A DNA stretch of 7,009 bases. Origin: WTJX01 sp045106295 (GTDB taxonomy: Bacteria; Bacteroidota; Bacteroidia; Cytophagales; JAAEPT01). A program made the translations under genes and the position numbers. Positions 1 through 5,476 of the stretch are shown here, piece by piece. Within the stretch, counting starts at the first letter, position 1; every line of letters begins with the position of its first letter. The stretch covers positions 1 to 7,009 of the forward strand of contig JBGCEI010000010.1 in assembly GCA_045106295.1 (NCBI GenBank), written 5' to 3'. Under the pieces are notes generated by a model. It made no database searches. It had not been told where the DNA came from and saw only the letters and a list, made by a program, of their open reading frames with translations.

Positions 1-475
1 TCATTAAAAAAAACACCCATCTCAAAGTTGGTTTAGAAGTCTCTTTTTTAATTTGATTAGGTAATGTTTTCTGCATTTTCTGTAAGTGAGAACGCATTAT
101 CCTCTCTGCTATCGCATATACTAAAAGCGACAAAGTCATTATCATAAGTAAAGCTTCTATGCGTTCTTGTTTTTTCACAAAGAGTGTAGAGGTGAAAAAT
201 ATTGGATCCTTTAAGAATCTAAAACCTCTTTCAACACTGCTATTTTGGTTTTTGTACGCTTGTATTACTTCTATGTCAGCAAGCTCATTTTCGGGAATAT
301 TTGTACCTATTACCCAACAGCTTCCTTGGTTGATGTTTTCTGCAATGCAATCTTTGTTTTGCATTATTTCGAATATTACTTGATAAAGTATTTGAAATGG
401 TGTTTTCTCAGTTGGCTTTCCTCTTGTCTGGCACTTAGGTGACAAAGCAAAAAAACTTAGTTTCTCTAACACCAC
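1..475 (-). pseudogene. IS1634-type transposase, C-terminal fragment
   Basis: On the minus strand an open frame of 158 codons runs from 475 to the left edge. It carries the C-terminal DDE transposase features of the IS1634 group of IS4-like elements: a conserved stretch QGSCWVIGTN (fragment residues 50-59), then AYKNQNSSVERGFRFLKDP (73-91), in which E82 and K89 form the E-x6-K signature with the last catalytic acid, and the hydrophobic helix MIMTLSLLVYAIAERIMR. Intact members are roughly 500 residues, so about two thirds, with the first two catalytic aspartates, is missing. In this frame a TAA (476-478) stands just before the first codons, and that break falls inside the inverted repeat at 470-495, which suggests truncation by another element. 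The gene end is outside the window. The family call is from memory of the motif pattern; the coding strand and truncation are seen directly. Confidence 0.85.
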
Positions 476-502
476 TTATTTTTCTCCCTGTCGTTGAGAT
501 TA

Positions 503-543
503 GTATCATATCCAGGACAATGAAATAGGACTGGATATGATAC
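503..543. repeat. 13-bp perfect hairpin near left repeat
   Basis: GTATCATATCCAG (503-515) and its exact reverse complement CTGGATATGATAC (531-543) flank a 15-base spacer. No T-run follows on either side, so it does not look like an intrinsic terminator. Its position just inside the left terminal inverted repeat suggests a transposase-binding or processing structure. Confidence 0.75.
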
Positions 544-672
544 GTAACGTGAAGGTATTTATTGTATAAATAACATTCAAACATTCTCTCAATACTTAAA
601 AAGGTAGCTGTTTTTTGGTTTCTCTATTAACACTCTATCAATCACTTTTATCCTGGTAAGTTTTGTAAAAAG

Positions 673-711
673 CGTAGCTCATTACGCATCTTATAGATGC
701 TATGAGCTACG
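673..711. repeat. Two-tier hairpin near right repeat
   Basis: CGTAGCTCAT (673-682) pairs exactly with ATGAGCTACG (702-711). Inside it GCATCT (686-691) pairs with AGATGC (695-700) around a 3-base loop, giving a long bulged stem-loop of 39 bases. It ends 5 bases before the right inverted repeat and has no T-tract after it. Confidence 0.75.
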
Positions 712-740
712 TAGGTAACAACAGGGAGAAAAATGTGGTG

Positions 741-1012
741 GGGATGTGGACTTCTTTTTAAGCGATTAACGTGTGTTTTTCATGAAAATAATTTCGAGAT
801 AGGGCTTGAGAAGAATTTACAGATTACAGAAAACTGGAGAGGGAGACTGGTGTGGTATGTAGATTTTAAAGTAGCAAACATAACAGGTATTAAAACACCC
901 TCTAGAATGCACAGAAACATACCGTTAGTCGCTTTTCTATATACGTCTAGTGTATTACACCACCTAGATATAGATCACAAGCGAGAAGGGTCTTAAAATG
1001 AAAATTCGGAAA
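741..1012. other. Stretch without a recognised gene
   Basis: A plus-strand open frame of 87 codons starts with an ATG at 733, inside the right inverted repeat, and ends at 996. Its product shows no motif I recognise and begins with an unusual WWGCGLLF run. There is no Bacteroidota-type -7 box at the right distance. I regard it as probably not a gene. Nothing else stands out before the iterons begin at 1026. Confidence 0.4.
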
Positions 1013-1025
1013 TCTAAGGGTGGTA

Positions 1026-1075
1026 GGGTAAGTAAGGGTAAGTAAAAGGTAAGTAAATATAGGGTTTACTTACCC
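1026..1075. repeat. Iteron cluster 1 (3 direct + 1 inverted)
   Basis: GGTAAGTAA occurs at 1027-1035, 1037-1045 and 1048-1056, starting 10 and 11 bases apart, that is one turn of B-DNA, so that the sites face the same side of the helix. An inverted copy (TTACTTACC) lies at 1066-1074. Regular spacing of a 9-base motif is typical of iterons bound by a replication initiator or a repressor. Confidence 0.85.
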
Positions 1076-1110
1076 TTGTTTTTCTTTGTTTTTAGCATTT
1101 AAATGATGTT

Positions 1111-1288
1111 TAGGGTAAGTAGGTAAGTAAATATATATATATAGACTATATACGTATACACACATACACGAACACATATACGCGCACACACATACGCACA
1201 CACATACGCACACACATACATACACGCACACACACATACATGCACATATAAAGTTTTGAACAGCGTTTTTACTTACCTACTTACCCTA
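1111..1288. repeat. 21-bp perfect inverted repeat with iterons in its arms
   Basis: The arm 1111-1131 is the exact reverse complement of 1268-1288. Each arm contains two overlapping iteron copies, 8 bases apart: GGTAAGTAG at 1114 and GGTAAGTAA at 1122 in the left arm, and their inverted forms at 1269-1277 and 1277-1285 in the right arm. The arms enclose 136 bases that are mainly alternating purine/pyrimidine. This symmetry suggests a melting region with initiator bound on both sides. Confidence 0.9.
1131..1250. other. Alternating purine/pyrimidine tract (Z-DNA-prone)
   Basis: An AT alternation (1131-1143) is followed by TATATACGTATACACACA-type sequence (1147-1170), and then by 79 bases of strict purine/pyrimidine alternation (1172-1250). 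The last part is mostly CA steps with CG and TA interspersed, and includes near-tandem copies of ACGCACACACAT around 1184-1217. Such tracts are known to adopt Z-DNA and to melt easily under negative supercoiling. Placed between the arms of the inverted repeat, this could be the unwinding element of an origin. It is too long and regular to be coding. Confidence 0.8.
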
Positions 1289-1344
1289 TAAGAAAATTTT
1301 TCGTTGTTTAGATTAAAATAAGCCTGTTTTTGTTCAAAATTAAA

Positions 1345-1408
1345 GGGTAAGTAAAAGGTAAGTAAAAGGTAAGTAAGGGGTAAGTAAAGGGCAAAATAGG
1401 GTAAGTAA
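1345..1408. repeat. Iteron cluster 2 (5 direct copies)
   Basis: GGTAAGTAA begins at 1346, 1357, 1368, 1379 and 1400. The first four are exactly 11 bases apart and the last is 21 bases on, as if one copy were skipped. All point towards the helicase gene that starts at 1494. Together with the other clusters this gives thirteen copies within about 380 bases. Confidence 0.9.
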
Positions 1409-1461
1409 AATACCGGTGAAAACAACATCAAAATAAGTTTAAAAAAATATTGCTTAATACT

Positions 1462-1469
1462 TATATTTG
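1462..1469 (+). promoter_or_regulatory. Bacteroidota -7 box for the helicase gene
   Basis: TATATTTG fits the TAnnTTTG consensus of the Bacteroidota housekeeping sigma factor and lies 24 bases before the ATG at 1494. A weak -33 candidate (GTTT at 1437-1440) is at a plausible distance. There is no Shine-Dalgarno site ahead of the ATG, as is usual in this phylum. Confidence 0.5.
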
Positions 1470-1493
1470 TAAAAAACAATTTAAGCTTTAGGT

Positions 1494-2621
1494 ATGAGTA
1501 AAGATGATCAAAAAATAAATTTTGTACATAGAATGAAAGAGATATTAGAATCTAAATATGATTTCCGACTTAACGTTGTGAAGGCATACTTAGAGTATTC
1601 TATTAAGAATCAAAATAATTGGAAGCGTCTTGAAAAAAAGGGTCAGCTTTTTGTTGACTTATGTGAAAAAGAGGACAGAAGTAGATTCAATGCAGCAAAT
1701 ATAATCCAACTATTGGATTCAGAATTTGTAAAAGAATACCATCCATTCAAGGAATATTATAAAGGTTTAGGCTCTTGGAATGGGCAAGATTATATCAAGG
1801 AATATTGTAGCTATGTCGATGTTGTAGAACCTGTAGATTTCTGTACGCAGTTTAAAAAGTGGCTAGTTAGAACTGTTAAAACAGCTATAGATCCTAAATA
1901 CTTTAATAAACAAGCATTCATTATAGTCAATCCGAAGCAAAACACAGGTAAGACGTCGTGGTGTAGGTTTTTAGTTCCACCCTCTTTATCAGAGTATATT
2001 ACAGAACATTTTGAGGCGTCTAAAGATGGTAGAATCGCTATGTGTAGGAATCTTTTAGTAAATCTAGATGAGTTAGAGGAATGGAATAGAAAAGACATAG
2101 CTTTATTTAAAAGCGCTTTATCGGCAGAAACGATTAATGAACGTTTACCTTATGCAAGAAATGCTTCTTTTTTAGTTAGGACATGTTCATTTATCGGATC
2201 GACTAACCAGAAAGACTTTATTAATGATGAGACAGGATCGGTGAGATGGCTTTGTTTTGATGTAAAATCAATCAACTTTGATTACCGTAATCACTGCCAA
2301 ATTGATAAAGTTTGGCAACAAGCTTATCACTTATCTCAAAGCACAGACTTTGATTGTGAGATGACGGTTGATGAACTTGAAAAAAATGAAATAAGGAATA
2401 AGAGCTTTGAGAAGATATCTATGGAAGCTGAATTAATTAACAAATATTATGAAGGAGGGGGTTGGTTATTTAAAACCGCTACAGATATTTTATGTCATAT
2501 TAAGAATAGGGAAAATATTGTCTTAGCTCCTGTTCATATAGGAAGAGCGTTACACAAAATGGGTATAGAAAGAAATAAACATAAGGGAATTTTCGGGTAT
2601 TGGTTGAAGGAAAAATTCTAA
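1494..2621 (+). CDS. VapE/VirE-family SF3 helicase, probable replication protein
   Basis: This 375-residue protein matches the virulence-associated E (VapE/VirE) family of superfamily 3 ATPases, which act in replication of phages, plasmids and genomic islands. Visible motifs, in order, are a Walker A PKQNTGKTS (147-155), preceded by N146 where a glycine is more usual; Walker B LLVNLDEL (187-194) with D192 and E193; sensor-1 region FIGSTNQ (233-239) with N238; and TGSVRWLCF (247-255), whose R251 is the likely arginine finger. The stretch after 290 fits the usual C-terminal winged-helix-like part. Bacteroidota relatives are often about 700 residues with an N-terminal primase-like region; here only about 90 residues precede the helicase and no primase gene is adjacent. 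The ATG at 1494 has a good -7 box and the iteron field upstream. The family call is firm; a role as initiator at those iterons is inferred. Confidence 0.9.
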   Translation: MSKDDQKINFVHRMKEILESKYDFRLNVVKAYLEYSIKNQNNWKRLEKKGQLFVDLCEKEDRSRFNAANIIQLLDSEFVKEYHPFKEYYKGLGSWNGQDYIKEYCSYVDVVEPVDFCTQFKKWLVRTVKTAIDPKYFNKQAFIIVNPKQNTGKTSWCRFLVPPSLSEYITEHFEASKDGRIAMCRNLLVNLDELEEWNRKDIALFKSALSAETINERLPYARNASFLVRTCSFIGSTNQKDFINDETGSVRWLCFDVKSINFDYRNHCQIDKVWQQAYHLSQSTDFDCEMTVDELEKNEIRNKSFEKISMEAELINKYYEGGGWLFKTATDILCHIKNRENIVLAPVHIGRALHKMGIERNKHKGIFGYWLKEKF

Positions 2622-2630
2622 AATTAATTT

Positions 2631-2658
2631 TAACAAATACTAATATTAGTATTTGTTA
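2631..2658. promoter_or_regulatory. 28-bp perfect palindrome, likely operator
   Basis: Bases 2631-2644 are the exact reverse complement of 2645-2658, with no spacer; the centre is ACTAATATTAGT. The last two bases overlap the -7 box at 2657-2664. Dimeric ribbon-helix-helix proteins bind such sites, and the gene just downstream encodes one, so autorepression is the natural reading. Confidence 0.75.
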
Positions 2659-2664
2659 TTTTTG
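2657..2664 (+). promoter_or_regulatory. Bacteroidota -7 box for the RHH gene
   Basis: TATTTTTG fits TAnnTTTG and lies 28 bases before the ATG at 2693. It overlaps the right end of the palindrome, so a protein bound there would block the promoter. Confidence 0.5.
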
Positions 2665-2692
2665 TAAAGAAATTTTAAAAATATATATAGAG

Positions 2693-3070
2693 ATGAAAAA
2701 ATCGACAACCTTAACAGTAGGGCTTCCAAAAGATATACGATTTGATTTGAAAGCTAAAGCCGTTCAACAAAGAACAAACGTTTCCGCTATTATAAAGAAA
2801 TACTTGCATGATTATATTTCTGGGAAAATAAAATATCAGTTTCAAGAATTTCAAGATGATATGGCTATAGATGATAAAATAATGATAATTATTCCCGAAG
2901 AAACACGTTATAAATTAAAAGGTAAAGTAGCAGATGATAGAACTAAAATAAGGTCTGTTATCTTGTATTTTATTAAACATTATTTGAAAGAGAAAGACGA
3001 TAAAAAAGCAGCCTTGAGTGAAATAGAGCAAGCTTACCAAGAAAAACAACTCAAACTATTTGAAGCCTAA
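2693..3070 (+). CDS. Tandem ribbon-helix-helix DNA-binding protein
   Basis: The 125-residue product appears to hold two ribbon-helix-helix (MetJ/Arc/CopG-type) units. Unit 1 (about 5-42) has a beta strand TTLTVGLP, helix DIRFDLKAKAVQQ, turn RTNVS and helix AIIKKYLHDYI. Unit 2 (62-99) repeats this order with KIMIIIP, EETRYKLKGKVADD, RTKIR and SVILYFIKHYL. Aligned without gaps at an offset of 56, P12/P68, R16/R72, L19/L75, K20/K76, K22/K78 and RT27-28/RT83-84 are identical. RHH proteins normally dimerise to form one DNA-binding sheet; two units in one chain could act as a built-in dimer. The frame is open back to 2600, but the ATG at 2693 is preferred because it follows the promoter and palindrome and begins the fold. 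It lies 71 bases after the helicase gene. A role in copy control, partition or autoregulation is inferred. Confidence 0.75.
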   Translation: MKKSTTLTVGLPKDIRFDLKAKAVQQRTNVSAIIKKYLHDYISGKIKYQFQEFQDDMAIDDKIMIIIPEETRYKLKGKVADDRTKIRSVILYFIKHYLKEKDDKKAALSEIEQAYQEKQLKLFEA

Positions 3071-3087
3071 ATTCTTCTTTCTTAGGC
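3065..3087. other. Short hairpin over the RHH stop codon
   Basis: GCCTAA (3065-3070, containing the stop codon) pairs with TTAGGC (3082-3087) around an 11-base pyrimidine-rich loop. There is no T-run afterwards, so it is a weak terminator or attenuator candidate between the RHH and nuclease genes. Confidence 0.3.
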
Positions 3088-3114
3088 ATCTACACTTATT
3101 GATTTTACCATCTT

Positions 3115-4092
3115 ATGAAGAAAAAGAAGCAGAATAATCGAAGAAATAATAAGGGAAAAAATAATAAAATAAGTCAACTACATGATAGTTATGTAAGAAG
3201 CACATTTTCTGACATAAAGGTTACCAAGGCTTTTATTAAAGATCATTTACCAGTTGGTATTGTTAAGAGAATAGACATGAATTCTTTGCAGTTACTAAAT
3301 ACAAATTTTGTAACCAAAGCAATGAAAAAGTTGCAAAGTGACGTAGTCTATTCATGCTCCATCGATGACAAAAAAGGGTATATATTATACAGTGTCGAGC
3401 ATCAGAGCACCCCAGATAAATGGTTGCCAGTTCGGATATTAGAGTATAATGTTCAGTTGATGAGACAACACATTAATGCAGGTAATGCAACGCTCCCGAT
3501 CATCATCAATGAAGTACTATATGCTGGCACAACGTCTCCCTATCCATTTACAGTTGATATATTCGAATTATTTGCGGATCCTGAATTAGCCAAAGAGATG
3601 TTGTATAAACCACCTATACTGACTGATTTGACAGTAAAAACCCAGGAAGAATTGTTGCAGGAAGGAGAGCCTGGAGAGGTAGAAATAGTATTAAAACAAG
3701 GCATAAAGAATAATCATGTAGAGTGGGTAAAAAATAATACACAATTAGTTCGTAGGATAACTAATAGTCGACTTGCAAATACTCATCTCACATATTTATT
3801 AGAAACTGATACATCAAAAAGCTCAGATCAGCTATTTGATGCTATAGTGGAAGCAGCACCAGAACACAAAGAAAAAATTATGACAGCAGCTCAACAATTA
3901 AGACAAGAAGGAAGACAAGAAGGAAGACAAGCAGGTATGGAAGTAGGTATTGAAGTAGGTATGGAAAGAGGTATGGAAAGAGGCAAACTAGAAACAGCAA
4001 AGAATATGCTCAAAGCAGGTTCCGAGCCAAGTTTTATAGAAATGGTAACTGGGTTACCAATGTATTCCATCCAGGAACTACAAGTATCATAA
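3115..4092 (+). CDS. Rpn family PD-(D/E)XK recombination-promoting nuclease
   Basis: The 325-residue protein fits the Rpn/YhgA-like family, often annotated as transposase_31, whose E. coli members are DNA endonucleases that raise RecA-independent recombination. After a basic, low-complexity N-terminus (1-20) the core begins at LHDSYVRSTFSDIKVTKAF (22-40). The nuclease motif is intact: D76 in LQSDVVYS, then YSVEHQSTPDKWLPVRILEYN (92-112 region) with E95 and Q97 as the E-x-Q version of the active site. Residues 264-290 form a Gly-spaced repeat (RQEGRQEGRQAG, then GMERG units), probably an extended helix typical of the family. The tail (from GKLETAKNML, 290-299) is shared with the next gene. It starts 44 bases after the RHH gene and ends 49 bases before the JAB gene, so co-transcription is plausible. 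Function in this organism is inferred from the family. Confidence 0.88.
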   Translation: MKKKKQNNRRNNKGKNNKISQLHDSYVRSTFSDIKVTKAFIKDHLPVGIVKRIDMNSLQLLNTNFVTKAMKKLQSDVVYSCSIDDKKGYILYSVEHQSTPDKWLPVRILEYNVQLMRQHINAGNATLPIIINEVLYAGTTSPYPFTVDIFELFADPELAKEMLYKPPILTDLTVKTQEELLQEGEPGEVEIVLKQGIKNNHVEWVKNNTQLVRRITNSRLANTHLTYLLETDTSKSSDQLFDAIVEAAPEHKEKIMTAAQQLRQEGRQEGRQAGMEVGIEVGMERGMERGKLETAKNMLKAGSEPSFIEMVTGLPMYSIQELQVS

Positions 4093-4141
4093 AGGTTGAG
4101 GTTTTAATAACCACAAGAAACACCAATGAAGAATACTACCT

Positions 4142-4852
4142 ATGGAAATCAAGCTCAGCGTAGATAAATTAACCATTAAATCCTCGCAAGATATTTTCTA
4201 TATCATGCAACAGATTCTCAAACGAGAAAAGAAACAAAAAAAGTATGATGATAGCAAAGAACACTTTTGGGTCATAGCATTAAATAGCTCAAATAAAATC
4301 GTCAATATAGAACTCGTATCTATAGGTATTTCAGACCAAGTACAGGTTGAGCCCATAGACATACTTAGCATCCCCTTACAGAAAAAGGCTAAAGGAGTCG
4401 TGTTAGTACATAACCACCCTAACGGCCGTTTAGAACCTTCAGAAGAAGATAAAGACGCTACGAATCGCTTTATTCAAGCGTGTAAAATCATGGGTATTAC
4501 CGTGTGTGATCATGTTATAATAACCGAACATAGTTATTACAGTTTTGAATCATCAGGCCTGTTAGATTTACTAGCAAGCAGTAGGAAGTATATGCTGGCA
4601 CCAGCTCTAGAAAAAGAACTCTATGAGGACTATGAAGCGAAAGCCGAATACTTGAGAAAAGAAAGTGAAAAGAAAATTAAAGAAGGCGCAAAAAAATGGT
4701 TGAATAAAGGCAAGGTGGAAGGAGAAAAGTTAGGTCTAGAAAAAGGCAAATTGGAAACAGCTAAGAATATGCTAGCAAAGAACTTAACTATAGAATTGAT
4801 AAGTGATATCACAGGGCTATCGGTAGAGAAAATAAAGTCCTTAGGTAGATAA
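4142..4852 (+). CDS. RadC-like JAB domain protein with Rpn-type tail
   Basis: This 236-residue protein contains the RadC/JAB (MPN+) fold found in many mobile-element 'DNA repair' proteins. The metal-site motif is present: VLVHNHPNG (87-95) with H90 and H92, followed by EPSEED (98-103) with S100 and D103; E40 in KEHFWVI is the likely upstream acid. VCDHVIIT (121-128) and YSFESSGLLD (133-142) match the end of the RadC domain. The N-terminal helix-hairpin-helix part of full RadC is absent. From about 150 an acidic/basic helical linker leads to EKGKLETAKNML (200-211) and ISDITGLSVEKIKSL (220-234), which resemble the C-terminus of the preceding Rpn nuclease. RadC proteins have no firmly established biochemical role; those on mobile elements are linked with recombination or anti-restriction. 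It follows the nuclease gene by 49 bases, and I infer one operon. Confidence 0.85.
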   Translation: MEIKLSVDKLTIKSSQDIFYIMQQILKREKKQKKYDDSKEHFWVIALNSSNKIVNIELVSIGISDQVQVEPIDILSIPLQKKAKGVVLVHNHPNGRLEPSEEDKDATNRFIQACKIMGITVCDHVIITEHSYYSFESSGLLDLLASSRKYMLAPALEKELYEDYEAKAEYLRKESEKKIKEGAKKWLNKGKVEGEKLGLEKGKLETAKNMLAKNLTIELISDITGLSVEKIKSLGR

Positions 4853-4878
4853 TCCTGATAAGCTACCTGCAAATTTTT

Positions 4879-4911
4879 CAGTAGATTAGTCTAGAAATTT
4901 TTTTTGCACTC
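4879..4911. other. Possible left end of the IS5-type element
   Basis: The sequence CAGTAGATTAGTCTAGAAAT, followed by a T-run, lies 86 bases upstream of the truncated transposase start, about where an IS5-group terminus would be. A similar sequence (CAGTTGTTTAGAAATTTTTG) recurs in the same orientation at 6542. The matching right end was not found, so this is tentative. Confidence 0.25.
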
Positions 4912-4964
4912 AATTAGCCCTCAACTGAAGCTGATGATTTTAACCGTTTTTCATAAATAAATAA

Positions 4965-5270
4965 ATGGCACATATAGCATTAACTAATACTATAGAAGAG
5001 CAAATTGTCAATTTAACAGGCATCACTAAAAGTAAATTTTATGAAATACTAAATGCTTTAAAGTCAGACTTATTGAACAGAAAATCACATAGAGGGAGGA
5101 AAAAGAAACTTAACCTAGAACATTGTTTGCTAATGACTTTGGAGTTTTTAAAGTCCGGTAAAACTTATTGTCATATAAGTGAGAAATACGGTATTAGTAC
5201 GAGTGCAGGTTATGTAACGATAAGGTGGGTTAAAAAAACACTTATGAAGTATCCCGAATTCTCCTTGTAA
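4965..5270 (+). pseudogene. IS5-family transposase, N-terminal fragment
   Basis: The 101-residue product is the N-terminal DNA-binding part of an IS5-group DDE transposase. It contains a first helical segment, LTGITKSKFYEILNALK (17-33), a basic linker with HRGRKKKLN, then LEHCLLMTLEFLKSGKTYCHISEKYGIS (51-78) and AGYVTIRWVKKTLMKYPEF (81-99). This is the helix-turn-helix block that in intact relatives leads into the catalytic domain. The reading stops at TAA (5268-5270) directly after the block, and the next bases match an Rpn-type gene instead, so the whole catalytic domain, roughly 150-200 residues, was lost through a deletion or recombination. The ATG at 4965 follows ATAAATAAATA and gives the expected family start. 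A truncated product could still bind IS ends, but expression is not evident. Confidence 0.82.
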
Positions 5271-5412
5271 TCCAGATGAATTAGTCAATGCTATTTGGGA
5301 AGCAGTACCCAATCAAAAAGAAACAGTCATGACAGCAGCAAGACAAATATCTAAAAGAATTATATTTACAAAAATGGCTAAGGTTAAATTTAATGTAAAT
5401 TATTTAATGTAA
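5269..5412 (+). pseudogene. Decayed Rpn-family nuclease gene, internal fragment
   Basis: Reading from 5269 gives NPDELVNAIWEAVPNQKET, then VMTAARQISKR. This aligns with residues 235-264 of the intact nuclease encoded at 3115-4092 (SSDQLFDAIVEAAPEHKEK, then IMTAAQQLRQ). The similarity fades after about 5358 and the frame closes with TAA at 5410-5412. Neither the catalytic core nor the C-terminal tail is present. Its left edge abuts the end of the IS5-type fragment. Its divergence from the intact gene shows that it derives from a different Rpn paralogue rather than from a recent duplication. Confidence 0.75.
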
Positions 5413-5426
5413 ACAATAAATGTAAA
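5392..5426. repeat. Three AATGTAAA direct repeats
   Basis: AATGTAAA occurs at 5392-5399, 5406-5413 and 5419-5426, 14 and 13 bases apart, just ahead of the toxin gene. The last copy leads into the inverted repeat at 5421-5476. They may be operator sites, but low-complexity AT-rich sequence could produce them by chance. Confidence 0.4.
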
Positions 5427-5476
5427 TGATTTTAGCGGCTTGGAGTGGGTTTGTTAGGAGCTGGAAATCATTTACA
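5421..5476. repeat. 12-bp inverted repeat spanning the toxin start
   Basis: TGTAAATGATTT (5421-5432) is the exact reverse complement of AAATCATTTACA (5465-5476). The 32-base spacer contains the GTG (5445) that opens the toxin frame, while the next in-frame ATG (5481) falls just outside. It could be an operator, an RNA hairpin that limits translation, or a recombination site marking where the toxin segment was joined. Confidence 0.55.

Larger units (their letters stand above)
470..740. mobile_element. Small inverted-repeat-bounded element (MITE-like)
   Basis: The segment starts with CACCACTTATTTTTCTCCC (from 470) and ends with the inverted counterpart running to 740. The core ATTTTTCTCCCTG (478-490) is repeated exactly, inverted, at 722-734. 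Counting the flanking CACCAC/GTGGTG and the inner GTYGTT, about 23 of 24 bases match with one 2-base indel. Inside each end, 7 and 5 bases away, sits a strong hairpin (503-543 and 673-711). No convincing coding frame lies between. The left repeat coincides with the 5' break of the IS1634-type transposase fragment. A non-autonomous transposable element is the simplest reading, but no clear target-site duplication is visible and the other half of the transposase is not found on the far side. It could instead be two opposed IS ends. Confidence 0.4.
1026..1408. other. Putative iteron-type replication origin
   Basis: The whole block combines direct and inverted iterons, a long inverted repeat and a melting-prone tract, directly upstream of an SF3-helicase gene. 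That combination is the usual architecture of plasmid and phage origins recognised by an initiator. No DnaA box of the TTATNCACA type was seen. The repeats and the tract are observed; the origin role is inferred. A large operator controlling the downstream gene is the main alternative, though five iterons lying 55-115 bases upstream of the -7 box could serve both roles. Confidence 0.55.

Noticed and set aside
159..442. Two overlapping plus-strand open frames of 74 and 65 codons
   Set aside because: They are antisense to the clear IS1634-type transposase fragment on the minus strand.
733..996. An 87-codon plus-strand open frame
   Set aside because: Its start lies in the terminal inverted repeat, no promoter or family motif is visible, and the composition is not convincingly protein-like.
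1026..1408. CRISPR array
   Set aside because: The repeats are only 9-10 bases, spacers are 1-2 bases or irregular, and no cas gene is near.
1273..1479. A 68-codon minus-strand open frame made of FYLPY-like repeats
   Set aside because: The repetitive product is just the iteron motif read in reverse; it is not a gene.
2638..2652. Rolling-circle nick site resembling TAATATTAC at the palindrome centre
   Set aside because: The similarity is to a short AT-rich core only, there is no hairpin loop, and no rolling-circle Rep protein is present.
2600..2692. N-terminal extension of the RHH protein from an ATG at 2600
   Set aside because: It would overlap the helicase end and run through the palindrome and promoter; the fold begins after the ATG at 2693.
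4630..4872. An 80-codon minus-strand open frame
   Set aside because: It lies antisense within the JAB gene, whose motifs are clear.
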